64,000 nt of DNA from Sphingomonas sp. AR_OL41 (GCF_029911635.1 NZ_JARYTI010000008.1:1-64000), one strand, 5' to 3'. Shown: positions 26,337 through 37,776, numbered from the stretch's first letter. Translations and numbers: made by a program. The notes: a model not told the origin generated them from the letters alone.

Positions 26337-27017
26337 ATGACCACAGACGACGACAAGCGCCTCGCCGCCCAGACCGCGGTGGAGGAAGTACGGCCCGGCA
26401 TGCTGATCGGGCTCGGCACGGGCTCGACCGCCGCGCATGCCATCGCCCGGCTCGGCGAGAAGGTGCGCGCCGGGCTCGATATCCATGCCGTCGTCACCTC
26501 GCTGGCGAGCGAGGCGCTGGCGCGCGCTGCCGGCATCCCGCTGCGCGACTTCGCCGACGTCGCGACGCTCGATTTGGCGATCGACGGCGCCGACGAGATC
26601 GATCCCGATCTGCGTGCGATCAAGGGCGCGGGTGGGGCGATGCTGCGCGAGAAGATCGTCGCCACCGCCGCGCGCCGCATGATCGTTATCGCGGACGGGT
26701 CGAAGCAAGTCGCCCGGCTCGGCGCGGCGAAGGTGCCGGTCGAGGTTTTGCCGTTCGCGCGCGGCTTCGTTGCGGCGCGGCTCACCGCGCTCGGTGCGCA
26801 GGTCGCGCCGCGCGACGGCGGCACCTATCGCACCGATCAGGGCAATATGGTGCTCGACTGCCATTTCGCCGCGCTCGATCCCGTCGCCGACGCGGGGCGG
26901 ATCGCCGCGATTCCCGGCATACTCGGCCATGGGCTATTCCTCGACGAAGTCGATATTGCCTATATTGCCGTCCGCGGCGTCGTTACGCGGCTGGAACGCA
27001 AGGCCATGTGCGACTAA
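26337..27017 (+). CDS. rpiA: Ribose-5-phosphate isomerase A
   Basis: 226 residues from ATG 26337. Motifs are GLGTGSTAAHAI (substrate loop), LDLAIDGADEIDPDLRAIKG with catalytic Asp/Glu, and GGAMLREKIVATAARRMIVI with the catalytic Lys. It interconverts ribose-5-phosphate and ribulose-5-phosphate. First gene of a pentose phosphate group continuing with tkt, tal and gnd. Confidence 0.96.
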   Translation: MTTDDDKRLAAQTAVEEVRPGMLIGLGTGSTAAHAIARLGEKVRAGLDIHAVVTSLASEALARAAGIPLRDFADVATLDLAIDGADEIDPDLRAIKGAGGAMLREKIVATAARRMIVIADGSKQVARLGAAKVPVEVLPFARGFVAARLTALGAQVAPRDGGTYRTDQGNMVLDCHFAALDPVADAGRIAAIPGILGHGLFLDEVDIAYIAVRGVVTRLERKAMCD

Positions 27018-27089
27018 AGCGCCCGAGTCACCGAAACCCGATCGGATGCGCGCGCGTTCGGTCGATCTCCCAGCAAGGCGATCTCTCCG

Positions 27090-29168
27090 ATGTCCGACAC
27101 CGCAACCCCGCTTCCCGCAGACGTTCATGAGGACGGCTCGCTCGCGCGTCTGACGATCGACACGATCCGAACGCTTTCGATGGATGCGGTGCAGGCCGCC
27201 AATTCGGGCCATCCCGGCACCCCGATGGCGCTCGCCCCGGTCGGCTATGCGCTGTGGGCGCAGTTCCTGCGCACTGATCCGGCCAGGCCAGATTGGCCCA
27301 ATCGCGACCGCTTCGTCCTCTCGGTCGGCCACGCCTCGATGCTGCTCTACAGCCTGCTGCATCTCGCCGGCGTCCGCGAGATCGACCGGAACGGCAAGCC
27401 GACGGGCAGCGAGGCAGTGAGCCTCCACGACATCGAGCAATTCCGCCAGCTCGGCTCGAAGACCCCGGGTCACCCAGAATACCGCCACACCACCGGCGTC
27501 GAGACGACCACCGGCCCGCTCGGTGCGGGCTGCAGCAATTCGGTCGGCATGGCGATCGCCGAGCGCTGGCTCGCCGCGCGCTACAACCGCGACGGCTTCG
27601 ACCTGTTCGACCATGACGTCTATGCGCTGTGCGGCGACGGCGACATGATGGAAGGCGTCTCGGCCGAGGCGGCGAGCATGGCTGGCCATCTCAAGCTGTC
27701 CAACCTGTGCTGGATCTACGACAGCAACCATATCTCGATCGAGGGCGACACCGCGCTCGCCTTTGACGAGGATGTCGGCATGCGCTTCCAGGCCTATGGC
27801 TGGAACGTCATCCATGTCGACGATGCCAATGATGTCGCCGCGCTGTCGAACGCCTTCGCCACCTTCCGCGCGACGACCGACAAGCCGACCTTCATCGTCG
27901 TCCATTCGATCATCGGCTGGGGCTCGCCCCGCGCCGGCAGCGAAAAGGCGCATGGCGAGCCGCTCGGTGTCGACAATGTCAAGGCGACCAAGCGCGCCTA
28001 TGGCTGGCCCGAGGACGAGAATTTCCGCGTCCCCGATGGCGTGCTCGACCATTTTCACGGCGAGATCGCGGGGCGCGGCGCACCTTTGCGCGAGGCATGG
28101 GAAGCGAAATACGCCGAATATCGCACCGCCTATCCCAATCTCGCCGCGCAGATCGACGCGATGCTGACCGGCAAATTGCCCGATGGCTGGGACGCCGACA
28201 TTCCGGTGTTCGATGCCGACCCCAAGGGAATCGCCTCGCGCGATGCCGGCGGCAAGGTGCTCAACGCCATTGCGGCGAAGGTGCCGTGGCTGCTCGGCGG
28301 GTCGGCCGATCTTTCGCCCTCGACCAAGACCGACATCAAGGGCGCGGGGTCGTTCGAGCCGAACAATTATGGCGGTTCGAACATCCATTTCGGCGTGCGC
28401 GAACATGCCATGGGCGGCGTGGTCAACGGCATGACGCTGTCGCACCTGCGCGGTTACGGTTCGACCTTCCTGGTGTTCGCCGATTACATGCGCGCGCCGA
28501 TCCGCCTCTCGGCGATCATGGAGCTGCCCGCGACCTGGGTGTTCACGCATGATTCGATCGGCGTCGGCGAGGACGGCCCGACGCACCAGCCGATCGAGCA
28601 TCTCGCGACGCTGCGCGCCATACCCGGCCTCGACACGATCCGTCCGTGCGACGCCAATGAGGTCGCCGCCGCGTGGCGCGCGATCGTCGCCGAGCCGACC
28701 CACCCGACCGCGCTGATCCTGTCGCGCCAGGCGCTGCCGACGCTCGACCGCAGCGTCTATGCCTCGGCCGATGGCGTCGCCAAGGGCGGCTACGTCCTTG
28801 CCGACAGCGAAAACCCGCACATCATCCTGATCGCCACCGGCAGCGAAGTGTCGCTCGCCATCGCCGGTTATGAGCAGCTCAAGGCGGAAGGGATCGCCGC
28901 GCGCGTCGTCTCGCTACCGAGCTGGTACCGCTATGAGCGGCAATCGGATGCCTACAAGGAATCGGTGCTGCCGAAAGCGATCTCCGCGCGTTTGGCGATC
29001 GAGATGGGCGGGGAGATCGGTTGGGATCGTTATGTCGGCCTGTCGGGCCGGACGATCACCATGGCGACCTTCGGGGCGTCGGCGCCGATCGCCAAGCTGC
29101 AGGACAAGTTCGGCTTCACCGTCGCCAATGTGGTGAAGCAGGCCAAGGCAATGCTGGAGACGAAGTGA
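27090..29168 (+). CDS. tkt: Transketolase
   Basis: 692 residues, usual length. The thiamine diphosphate site is GDGDMMEGVSAEAASMAGHL, the substrate-binding His is in AANSGHPGTPMALAPVGYAL, and the transketolase motif 2 is SIGVGEDGPTHQPIEHLATL. The C-terminal domain has HIILIATGSEVSLAIAGYEQ. It moves two-carbon units between sugar phosphates. Its stop overlaps the next start (TGATG). Confidence 0.97.
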   Translation: MSDTATPLPADVHEDGSLARLTIDTIRTLSMDAVQAANSGHPGTPMALAPVGYALWAQFLRTDPARPDWPNRDRFVLSVGHASMLLYSLLHLAGVREIDRNGKPTGSEAVSLHDIEQFRQLGSKTPGHPEYRHTTGVETTTGPLGAGCSNSVGMAIAERWLAARYNRDGFDLFDHDVYALCGDGDMMEGVSAEAASMAGHLKLSNLCWIYDSNHISIEGDTALAFDEDVGMRFQAYGWNVIHVDDANDVAALSNAFATFRATTDKPTFIVVHSIIGWGSPRAGSEKAHGEPLGVDNVKATKRAYGWPEDENFRVPDGVLDHFHGEIAGRGAPLREAWEAKYAEYRTAYPNLAAQIDAMLTGKLPDGWDADIPVFDADPKGIASRDAGGKVLNAIAAKVPWLLGGSADLSPSTKTDIKGAGSFEPNNYGGSNIHFGVREHAMGGVVNGMTLSHLRGYGSTFLVFADYMRAPIRLSAIMELPATWVFTHDSIGVGEDGPTHQPIEHLATLRAIPGLDTIRPCDANEVAAAWRAIVAEPTHPTALILSRQALPTLDRSVYASADGVAKGGYVLADSENPHIILIATGSEVSLAIAGYEQLKAEGIAARVVSLPSWYRYERQSDAYKESVLPKAISARLAIEMGGEIGWDRYVGLSGRTITMATFGASAPIAKLQDKFGFTVANVVKQAKAMLETK

Positions 29169-30277
29169 TGGGTCGGTTGAATGATCTCGCAGGCGCAGGC
29201 CAGGCGGTGTGGCTCGATTTCGTCGACCGCAAGTTTCTCGCCGAGGGCGGGTTGCAGAAGCTGGTCGACGAGGATGGGCTGACCGGCGTCACCTCCAACC
29301 CGTCGATCTTCGAAAAGGCGATGGGGCATGGCGACGCCTATGACGAAGCGCTCGCCGCGTTCGACCAGGCGCATCCCGATGCCTCGACCATGGCACGCTA
29401 CGAGCATCTCGCGATCCAGGATATCCAGACCGCCGCAGACACGCTGCGCCCGGTTTATGACAAGCTCGACGGCAAGGACGGTTATGTCAGCCTCGAGGTC
29501 TCGCCCTATCTCGCCAACGACACCGACGAGACAATCGCCGAGGCGGCCAAATTATGGGGCGAGGTCGATCGCCCCAATCTGATGATCAAGATTCCCGGCA
29601 CGCCCGCCGGCGTTCCCGCGATCGCCGCGACGATCGACGCCGGGATCAACGTCAACGTGACGTTGTTGTTCTCGATCGAAGCGTACAAGTCGGTCGCGCT
29701 GGCCTATGTCGCCGGGCTCGAAAAGCGCGCCGCACGCGGCGAGCCGATCGATCGCATCGCCAGCGTGGCGAGTTTCTTCGTCAGCCGCATCGACAGCAAG
29801 ATCGACGACAAGATCGATGCCGGCATCGGCGGCGACGAGGCGAGAGCGCTCAAGGGCAAGGTCGCCATCGCCAATGCCAAGATGGCTTATGCTTGGTATG
29901 AGGCGTTCGTCGCCAGCGCGCGCTGGCAGGCGCTCGCCGCCAAGGGCGCGATGCCGCAGCGGCTGCTCTGGGCGTCGACCGGCACCAAGAACCCGGCCTA
30001 TCCCGACACGCTCTATCTCGACACGCTGATCGGCCCGAACACCGTCAACACCGTCCCGCCCAAGACGCTCGACGCGTTCCGCGCGCGCGGCACCGTGGCG
30101 CAGACGCTGGGCGCCGATGTCGATGCGGCGCGCCATGTGCTGGCTGAGGCGGACCGGCTCGGGCTCGATCTGCCGGGCGTCACCGATACGTTGGTCGAGG
30201 AAGGCGTCGCCTCCTTCGCCAAGGCGTTCGACGACCTGCTCGGCGCGATCGCCGCCAAGCATCCGGTGGCTGCGTGA
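29168..30277 (+). CDS. tal: Transaldolase (long, actinobacterial/cyanobacterial-like form)
   Basis: 369 residues, matching the longer transaldolase class rather than the 220-residue or 317-residue forms. Motifs are DGLTGVTSNPSIFEKAM, GYVSLEVSPYLANDTDETIA and the Schiff-base region NLMIKIPGTPAGVPAIAATI, then VNVTLLFSIEAYKSVALAYV. It is not fused to glucose-6-phosphate isomerase, a fusion seen in some bacteria. Start ATG overlaps the tkt stop. Confidence 0.95.
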   Translation: MGRLNDLAGAGQAVWLDFVDRKFLAEGGLQKLVDEDGLTGVTSNPSIFEKAMGHGDAYDEALAAFDQAHPDASTMARYEHLAIQDIQTAADTLRPVYDKLDGKDGYVSLEVSPYLANDTDETIAEAAKLWGEVDRPNLMIKIPGTPAGVPAIAATIDAGINVNVTLLFSIEAYKSVALAYVAGLEKRAARGEPIDRIASVASFFVSRIDSKIDDKIDAGIGGDEARALKGKVAIANAKMAYAWYEAFVASARWQALAAKGAMPQRLLWASTGTKNPAYPDTLYLDTLIGPNTVNTVPPKTLDAFRARGTVAQTLGADVDAARHVLAEADRLGLDLPGVTDTLVEEGVASFAKAFDDLLGAIAAKHPVAA

Positions 30278-30285
30278 TGCGTTGT

Positions 30286-30305
30286 GCTCCTGCGAAAGCA
30301 GGAGC
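30286..30305. repeat. GCTCCTGC-GAAA-GCAGGAGC interspersed palindrome
   Basis: Eight-base perfect stem with a GAAA tetraloop, followed by CCAGGGCCACAAG. This element between tal and gnd looks like the short palindromes scattered through sphingomonad genomes. It may stabilise mRNA ends or weakly attenuate transcription; no T-run follows. Confidence 0.75.
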
Positions 30306-30366
30306 CCAGGGCCACAAGCGTCGGCTCTCGTAACACGAACATCAGACAAGCGAGCGGAGTTTGACC

Positions 30367-31353
30367 ATGAAGATCGGCATCATCGGCATGGGTCGGATGG
30401 GCGCGAACATCGCGCGGCGGCTGATGCGCGCCGGGCATGAAACCGTAGTTTATGACCGTTCCGCCGAGGCGGTCGCCGCGGTCGTCAAGGACGGGGCCAT
30501 TGCGGCGAGCGATCTCGCCGACCTCAAGGCGAAGCTCGACAGCCCCGCCATCTACTGGGTGATGCTCCCGGCCGGCGATCCGACCGAGCAGACCATCGCC
30601 ACGCTGGCCGAAGGCTGCGCGGCGGGCGACATCATCATCGACGGCGGCAACACCTTCTACAAGGACGATATCCGCCGCGCCAAGAAGCTGGCCGAGACGG
30701 GGGTCAACTATATCGATGTCGGCACTTCGGGCGGCGTGTGGGGGCTGGAACGAGGCTTCTGCATGATGGTCGGCGGCGACAAGCCCTCGGTCGACCATAT
30801 CGACCCGATCCTCGCGGCGCTCGCCCCCGGTATCGGTACCATCCCACGAACGCCAAATCGTATGGAAGACGAGGGCGAGGATCCGCGCGCCGAGCAGGGT
30901 TATATCCATGCCGGCCCCGCCGGATCGGGCCATTTCGTCAAGATGGTCCATAACGGCATCGAGTACGGCCTGATGCAGGCCTATGCCGAAGGCTTCGACA
31001 TCCTCGCCTCGAAGAACTCCGACAAGCTGCCCGAGGATGAACGCTTCGACCTCAACCTGACCGATATTGCCGAGGTCTGGCGGCGCGGCAGCGTGATCTC
31101 GTCGTGGCTGCTCGACCTGTCGGCGATCGCACTGGCCAAGGACATGAAGCTCGAGGCGTTCACCGGCAAGGTCGCCGATTCGGGCGAGGGCCACTGGACG
31201 ATCGAGGCAGCGATGGAAGAGTCGGTGCCGGTCAACGTCCTCTCTGCAGCACTGTTCGCGCGCTATCGCAGCCGCGTCGACCATACCTTTGGCGACAAGC
31301 TGCTGTCGGCGATGCGCTTCGGCTTTGGCGGCCATGTCGAGATGCCGCAATGA
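30367..31353 (+). CDS. gnd: 6-phosphogluconate dehydrogenase, decarboxylating, short form
   Basis: 328 residues from ATG 30367 (GCGGAG eight bases before). The nucleotide fold begins [16 protein letters not shown]. The substrate region has [20 protein letters not shown] and [20 protein letters not shown] with the catalytic Lys and His-Asn. Length fits the short, often NAD-preferring class rather than the 470-residue GndA. It oxidises 6-phosphogluconate to ribulose-5-phosphate and CO2. Its stop overlaps the HAD phosphatase start. Confidence 0.93.
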   Translation: MKIGIIGMGRMGANIARRLMRAGHETVVYDRSAEAVAAVVKDGAIAASDLADLKAKLDSPAIYWVMLPAGDPTEQTIATLAEGCAAGDIIIDGGNTFYKDDIRRAKKLAETGVNYIDVGTSGGVWGLERGFCMMVGGDKPSVDHIDPILAALAPGIGTIPRTPNRMEDEGEDPRAEQGYIHAGPAGSGHFVKMVHNGIEYGLMQAYAEGFDILASKNSDKLPEDERFDLNLTDIAEVWRRGSVISSWLLDLSAIALAKDMKLEAFTGKVADSGEGHWTIEAAMEESVPVNVLSAALFARYRSRVDHTFGDKLLSAMRFGFGGHVEMPQ

Positions 31354-32153
31354 CCATCCGCCTGCTGGTATGCGACGTCGACGGCACTTTGGTCGACAAG
31401 CAGAAGAAGCTCACTCCGGCGACGATCGCCGCAGTGAAGCGACTGCACGATGCGGGCATGGGCTTCACCATCATCAGCGCGCGGCCGTGCTCTGGCATGC
31501 TGCCGATCGCGGAAGCGCTCGGCATCGACGCGCCGATGGCGGCGTTCAACGGCGGCATCGTCTTTTGCCGCGACGGCAGCGTCGCGTCGCATGCGACGAT
31601 CGATGAAGACGTCGCGCGCGGCATGTTCGACCTGATCGGCGATGCGGCGGTCGACCGCTGGGTGTTCGTCGACGATCTCTGGTATGCCAGCACCGACCGG
31701 GGCGCGCATGTCGCGAGCGAGCGCATCGCCTCGAACCAGGCGCCGATCGTAACGGACGACTTTGCCTCGCTGCTCGACCGCGCCGACAAGATCACCCTGG
31801 TCAGCGACGATCCCGCGTTGCTCGTCGGCCTGACCGAGCGCGCCGTGGCCGCCTTTGGCGACCGCGCGACGATCGCCCAGTCGCAGACCTATTATCTAGA
31901 CGTCACGACGCTCGTCGCCAACAAGGGCGACGGCGTCACCGCGCTCGCCGCGGCGTTCGATGTGCCGCTCGCCCAGGTCGCGGCGATCGGCGATCAGGCC
32001 AATGACCTGCCGATGCTGGCGCGGGTCGGCCTGTCGGTGGCGATGGGCAATGGTCCGGAGGCGGTGCGCCACGCGGCGCAGCACGTCACGCTCGGCAACG
32101 ACCAGGACGGCGTCGCGCACGCCATCGACACGCTGATCGCGCCGCGCTTCTAA
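31350..32153 (+). CDS. Cof-type HAD-superfamily phosphatase
   Basis: 267 residues. HAD motif I is [10 protein letters not shown], motif II lies in FTIISARP, and motifs III/IV are [13 protein letters not shown] and [16 protein letters not shown]. The long cap region marks the Cof subfamily, which dephosphorylates sugar phosphates and phosphorylated cofactors. The four-base overlap with gnd suggests a sugar-phosphate role tied to the pentose pathway. Confidence 0.93.
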   Translation: MTIRLLVCDVDGTLVDKQKKLTPATIAAVKRLHDAGMGFTIISARPCSGMLPIAEALGIDAPMAAFNGGIVFCRDGSVASHATIDEDVARGMFDLIGDAAVDRWVFVDDLWYASTDRGAHVASERIASNQAPIVTDDFASLLDRADKITLVSDDPALLVGLTERAVAAFGDRATIAQSQTYYLDVTTLVANKGDGVTALAAAFDVPLAQVAAIGDQANDLPMLARVGLSVAMGNGPEAVRHAAQHVTLGNDQDGVAHAIDTLIAPRF

Positions 32154-32154
32154 C

Positions 32155-32269
32155 CTTCTCCCCTCCCTGGACAAGGGAGGGGTCGGGGGTGGGTCGGCGC
32201 GAGGCGAGCGAAACGGTCCCTCGATAGCAACCCACCCCCAGCCCCTCCCTTGTCCAGGGAGGGGGTAAG
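32155..32269. repeat. Large inverted repeat between convergent genes
   Basis: Two 40-base arms (32155-32194 and 32230-32269) are reverse complements with only a few mismatches, separated by 35 bases. Each arm also contains the smaller palindrome CCCTCCCTGGACAAGGGAGG-like core, so each can fold alone. It separates the convergent HAD phosphatase and cytochrome b561 genes and could terminate both transcripts. Related CCCCTCCC/GGGAGGGG sequence recurs at 36618. Confidence 0.85.
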
Positions 32270-32273
32270 ATGG

Positions 32274-32825
32274 TCAGCGCCACATACGCTGTAGGCCGCG
32301 ATGGCCCTCGAGCTGGTGTATGAGCGCGCCGGCGACATGCAGCGCGACGAGCACATAGACCAGCTTGGCGATCAGTTCATGCGCCTCGCCGAACAGCGTG
32401 TGCATATGCTCGCGCGTGTCGGTCGGCAGGTTCATGATGAACCCCAGCCGTGGCCATTCGAACAGGCCGAACAGCTGCATCGGGTGCGTCGCGGCATCCT
32501 TCCACGCCGAGTCCATGATCCAGCCGGTCAGCGGCATGGCGAAGATCACGCCGTAGAGCAGCCAGTGGACGATATGCGACGTGCGCGCCTCCCACGGCTT
32601 ATAGGCTTGCGGCAGCGCGGGTGGCTTGTGCGAGAGACGCCACAGGATCCGCATGATCGCGAGACCTAGGATGGTGATGCCGAGCGACTTGTGCAGGTCG
32701 ATCATCGGTCGCACCTGCTCGTCGGCGACCAGCGGCCAGATCCACGCCAGCGCGATATTGCCGATGATGCCGATCGCAATCAGCCAGTGCAGCACGATTG
32801 CGGTGCGGGTGTAGCGGTCGTTCAT
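32274..32825 (-). CDS. Cytochrome b561 family protein
   Basis: 183 residues from ATG 32825. Four membrane helices with heme-ligand histidines in TAIVLHWLIAIGIIG, MIDLHKSLGITILGLAIMRI, HIVHWLLYGVIFAMPLTGWI and LHVAGALIHQLEGH. This is the bacterial YceI-partner/CybB type, which passes electrons from quinols to small acceptors. Alone here, without a yceI gene. It lies divergent from the glycosyltransferase gene. Confidence 0.92.
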   Translation of the reverse strand: MNDRYTRTAIVLHWLIAIGIIGNIALAWIWPLVADEQVRPMIDLHKSLGITILGLAIMRILWRLSHKPPALPQAYKPWEARTSHIVHWLLYGVIFAMPLTGWIMDSAWKDAATHPMQLFGLFEWPRLGFIMNLPTDTREHMHTLFGEAHELIAKLVYVLVALHVAGALIHQLEGHRGLQRMWR

Positions 32826-32935
32826 CGTCGTTCTTTCGTCTTTCGTCGGCCATGCCCTGGCGTGCAGCTTGCACATCTGGCCGGTGGCGCGCAATCGCAG
32901 GTTCATCTCGATCCGGTAACGAACGCCCCCGCACC

Positions 32936-34357
32936 ATGACCACTCTTAAGCAAACCTTCGTGGCCGAGTCGCCACGGCTGACGCCGCGCCCGATCCCGGT
33001 CGCCAGCCGCGTGATCGGGCTGGTCGCCCCGCTGCTGTTCATCGTGCTGACCGCGCAGGCCTTCTTTCGCCAGGGACTGGTCGTGTGGTCGATCGGCATT
33101 GCCTATATCCTCTACGATACCGTGCTGCTCGGCTTTACCGCATGGAACATCCGACAGCTGCGCGCCGCGCCGCGCGATGCGCCGGTCGACGGCGTGACCT
33201 TCGGGGTGATCGTCGCGGCGCACAATGAGGCACGGGTGATCGCCAGCGCGATCGACCGGCTCGCGGCGCAGGATACTCCGCCCGACGTCATCCTGATTGC
33301 CGATGACGGATCGAGCGACGACACCGCCGCCGTGCTCGCGCGGCGCTACGGGCTCGACCTGCCCGCGCTCGGCGCGATGGCGACCGGTTCGACCAACCTG
33401 CCTTCGCTGCGCTGGCTGCGTCTGCCGCATGGCGGCAAGGCGGTCGCGCTCAACGCGGCGATCGCGGCGATCGATACCGAGGTGGTGCTGACGGTCGACG
33501 CCGACACCTTGCTCGAACCCGGCGCGATCCGCGCGATGCGCGCTGCCTTCGCGGCCGAGCCCGAACTGGTCGCTGCGACCGGCGTGCTGGCGCCGATCTG
33601 CGGGCCGAAGCTGCAGGCACGGCTGTTCCAGTGGTTCCAGTCCTACGAATATGTCCGCAACTTCCTGTCGCGCCATGCCTGGGAACAGGTCCACAGCCTG
33701 CTGCTCATCTCGGGCGCATTCGCCGCGTTCCGGCGTGCGCCGGTCATCGAGGTCGGCGGCTTCGACCCCGATTGCATGGTCGAGGATTACGAGCTGATCC
33801 ACCGGCTCTATCGCCACGCCGCCGATCATGGCCGCGACTGGCGCGTGCGCGTCGTCGGCGGGGCGCTGGCCAGCACCGACGCGCCGGCTAGTCCGCTCGC
33901 CTTTCTCAAGCAGCGGCGGCGCTGGTTCGGCGGCTTCCTCCAGACACAATATTGGAACCGCGACATGGTCGGCAACGGTCGCTTCGGGATGCTCGGGCGC
34001 TGGATGCTGCCGGTCAAGGCGCTCGACACGCTCCAGCCGGTCTATGGCCTCGCCGCCTTCGTCATCCTGATCGTCATCGTCGCGACCGGCCGCTTCTTCA
34101 TCGCGCTGCCGATCCTGCTGGTGATGATCGCCAAGATCGTTATCGACCTCAGCTTCCATCTCTGGTCGCTCGGCATCTACAAACGCTGGACCGGGCAGCG
34201 CGAGGGGCTGGGCATCGGGCCGGCGATCGTCGCCGCGATCGCCGAGCCGTTCACCTTCCAGCTGCTGCGCCACACTGGCGCCCTGTGGGGCTGGGTCGCC
34301 TTCCTCACCGGGCGCGGCAGCTGGGGGCGGCAGCACCGCACCGCCATTCCCGACATC

Positions 34358-34381
<24 letters not shown>
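32936..34381 (+). CDS. Membrane family-2 glycosyltransferase
   Basis: 481 residues. Two N-terminal helices, then a GT-A domain (VTFGVIVAAHNEARVIASAI) with ADDGSSDDT, TVDADTLLEPGA (DxD), the acceptor Asp in CMVEDYELI and the QxxRW-type motif KQRRRWFGGF. Two to three C-terminal helices follow. This is the processive polysaccharide synthase pattern (BcsA, PgaC, HasA), so it probably extrudes or builds a surface glycan or glycolipid; the product is unknown. Its end overlaps convergent dinB by 24 bases. Confidence 0.88.
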
Positions 34382-35416
<1,035 letters not shown>

Positions 35417-35454
35417 CTTGCGCGGTGTAGCGCGATGATGCGATGAGGGGAACG

Positions 35455-36618
35455 ATGAGGGAACAGATTTCGTCCGCCGAAGCCCGCCGCATCGCGCTCG
35501 CGGCACAGGGTTTCGGCGCCCAATTGCCTGCGACGGTGACGGCGCGGCACCTCGACCGTACGCTCGATGCGCTCGCGCTGCACCAGATCGACAGCGTCAA
35601 CGTCCTGTCACGCGCGCATTATCTCCCGGCCTTTTCGCGCCTCGGCAGCTACGACCGGGCCTTGTTCGACCGCGCCGCCTGGGGGCCGAAGCGCGCGCGG
35701 CGGCGGTTCGAGTATTGGGCACATGAGGCATCGCTGCTGCCGCTCGACCTGCACCCGCTGCTGCGCTGGCGCATGACGCAGGCGGATCGCGGCGAGCGCG
35801 GCTGGACCAGCCTGAAGCGCTTCGCGACCGAGCGCCGGGGCGAGGCAATGGCGCTGCTCGACCGAATCCGCGGTGAGGGGCCGCTCGCGGCGTCGGACTT
35901 TGATAACAGCAAGGGCAGCGGTGGCTGGTGGGGGTGGAGCGACACCAAGGCGACGCTCGAATGGCTGTTCTGGGCCGGGCATGTCACGACCGCGACGCGC
36001 CGCAACAGTTTCGAGCGGGTCTATGACTTGCCCGAGCGGGTGATCCCGCCGGCGATCCTCGCGCTGCCGACACCCGACGCCTCGACGGCACAGCGCGCGC
36101 TGGTCGAGCGTTCGGCACGGGCGATGGGTGTCGCGACCGCGATCGAGCTGCGCGACTATTTCCGCCTCGCGCCCGACGAGACGCGCGTCGCGATCGACGC
36201 GCTGGTCGAGGAAGGCGTGCTGCTGCCGGTGACGGTGAAGGGCTGGGACAAGCCAGCCTGGCTTCACCGCGATGTCTGGATCCCGCGTCGCGTGCAGGCT
36301 GCGGCACTGCTCGCGCCGTTCGACCCGCTGATCTGGGAGCGCGCGCGGGCCGAGCGGATCTTCGGCATTCGCTATCGGATCGAGATCTATGTGCCGGCCG
36401 AAAAGCGCGTGCACGGCTATTATGTGCTGCCGTTGCTGCTCGACGACCGGATCGTCGCGCGGGTAGATCTCAAGGCCGACCGGCAGAGCGGGCGGCTGCT
36501 GGTGCAGCGCTCCCATCTCGAACCGGGCGCGCCCAGCGAGGCGCACGAGCGGCTGGCGGGCGAGTTGCGGCGGATGGCGGACTGGCTGGGATTGGGCGAG
36601 GTCGTCGGTCTTTCTTAG
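35455..36618 (+). CDS. YcaQ/AlkX-type winged-helix DNA glycosylase
   Basis: 387 residues from ATG 35455 (GAGGGG five bases upstream). Family blocks are the early ALHQIDSVNVLSRAHYLPAF, the FEYWAHEASLLPLDLHPLLR motif, and the late YRIEIYVPAEKRVHGYYVLP. YcaQ-type proteins have tandem winged helices and remove DNA interstrand crosslinks or alkylated bases. Pairing with dinB points to a DNA damage-tolerance locus. Confidence 0.9.
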   Translation: MREQISSAEARRIALAAQGFGAQLPATVTARHLDRTLDALALHQIDSVNVLSRAHYLPAFSRLGSYDRALFDRAAWGPKRARRRFEYWAHEASLLPLDLHPLLRWRMTQADRGERGWTSLKRFATERRGEAMALLDRIRGEGPLAASDFDNSKGSGGWWGWSDTKATLEWLFWAGHVTTATRRNSFERVYDLPERVIPPAILALPTPDASTAQRALVERSARAMGVATAIELRDYFRLAPDETRVAIDALVEEGVLLPVTVKGWDKPAWLHRDVWIPRRVQAAALLAPFDPLIWERARAERIFGIRYRIEIYVPAEKRVHGYYVLPLLLDDRIVARVDLKADRQSGRLLVQRSHLEPGAPSEAHERLAGELRRMADWLGLGEVVGLS

Positions 36619-36641
36619 CCCCTCCCTTTCAGGGGAGGGGC
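36618..36641. repeat. GCCCCTCCC/GGGAGGGGC palindrome
   Basis: Nine-base perfect arms and a six-base loop (TTTCAG) between the convergent ycaQ-type and SDR genes. It shares the CCCCTCCC core with the inverted repeat at 32155. Likely a short interspersed palindrome acting as a bidirectional transcript end. Confidence 0.75.
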
Positions 36642-36650
36642 CAATAGCGG

Positions 36651-37634
36651 TTACCCGCCGGCATATCCCCCGATGATCGGCAGCACCTCGCCGGTGATGT
36701 AGCTCGAGCATTGCTTCGAGGCGAGGAACACATAGGCCGGGGCAATCTCCTCGGGCTGCGCCGGGCGCTTCATCGGCGTGTCGGCGCCGAACCGCGCGAC
36801 GTCGCCGGCTTCCTTGTCGCTCGGGTTGAGCGGGGTCCATACCGGGCCCGGCGCGACGGCATTGACGCGGATGCCCTTGGGGATGAGATGCGTCGACAGG
36901 CTCTTGGTGAAGGCGTGGATGCCGCCCTTGGTCATCGAATAGTCGAGCAGATCCTTGTTGCCGACGAGCCCGGTGATCGAACCGGTGTTGATGATCGCGC
37001 TGCCCGGCTTGAGGTGCGGCACCGCCGCCTGCGCCATGAAGAAATAGCCGTAGAGATTGGTCTTCAGCGTCTGGTCGAAATGCTCGGGGGTCAGTTCCGC
37101 GAAGCTCGGCGCATGGACCTGGAAGGCGGCATTGTTGACGAGGATGTCGAGCTTGCCGAATTTCTTCACCGTCTGCTCCACGGCAGCGATGCAGAAATCG
37201 CGGTCGCGCACGTCGCCGGCAATCAGCAGGCAGCGCCGGCCTTCCGCCTCGACCGCCTTGCGCGTGTCTTCCGCGTCGCGCTGTTCCTCGCCGAGATAGA
37301 CGATCGCGACATCGGCGCCTTCGCGCGCGAACAGCACCGCGACCGAGCGGCCGATGCCCGAATCGCCGCCGGTGATGATCGCCGCGCAAACATCGAGCTT
37401 GCCCGAACCCTTGTAGAAGGGTGCGTCATACATCGGCGCCGGGTCGAGCGCCGCTTCGTCGCCGGGCTTGGCCTGATGCTGTTGCGGGAGGGGCGGCTCG
37501 GGATAGCGCCGCGCGCCGGCCTGCATCGCGCCGCCTTTCGTCTCGGGCGCCTTCTCGTCGGCCTCGGCGACCTGCGCCTGGATTGCGCGCTGCTCGTCTT
37601 CGGCCTTGGTTACGGTGTCGGTCTGGTCGGTCAT
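36651..37634 (-). CDS. SDR-family oxidoreductase with long N-terminal extension (YghA-like)
   Basis: 327 residues. An 80-residue hydrophilic extension precedes the Rossmann fold: cofactor loop AIITGGDSGIGRSVAVLFAR, NNAA motif, catalytic Ser in IINTGSITG and Tyr/Lys in DLLDYSMTKGGIHAF. C-terminus RPAQPEEIAPAYVFLASKQC and GEVLPIIGGYAGG. This is the YghA/GsiB-like general-stress group of SDRs; physiological substrate unknown. Confidence 0.92.
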   Translation of the reverse strand: MTDQTDTVTKAEDEQRAIQAQVAEADEKAPETKGGAMQAGARRYPEPPLPQQHQAKPGDEAALDPAPMYDAPFYKGSGKLDVCAAIITGGDSGIGRSVAVLFAREGADVAIVYLGEEQRDAEDTRKAVEAEGRRCLLIAGDVRDRDFCIAAVEQTVKKFGKLDILVNNAAFQVHAPSFAELTPEHFDQTLKTNLYGYFFMAQAAVPHLKPGSAIINTGSITGLVGNKDLLDYSMTKGGIHAFTKSLSTHLIPKGIRVNAVAPGPVWTPLNPSDKEAGDVARFGADTPMKRPAQPEEIAPAYVFLASKQCSSYITGEVLPIIGGYAGG

Positions 37635-37776
37635 GCTCGCCTCGCTCTGTCAGGCCAGACATAACCCCGCCAGACGTTCGGCGTTCCGTGTTGGCGGTGT
37701 CCGGCGGCCCCCGAACCATTGCGGCGGCGGTGCGTGGGCTCTAAGCGCGGGCGATGCCGAGCCGGGAAGTCGATCG

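Noticed and set aside
26934..28820. Open frame of 628 codons on the minus strand opposite tkt
   Set aside because: Transketolase motifs are unambiguous on the plus strand; the frame is Arg/His/Ala-rich without domains.
35417..35454. LexA box between dinB and the YcaQ-type gene
   Set aside because: No GTTC-N7-GAAC or related pattern is present in the 38 bases.
37635..37776. A lasso precursor peptide gene in front of the ligase gene
   Set aside because: Only an 18-codon frame fits, without a leader, conserved Thr or core-like sequence.
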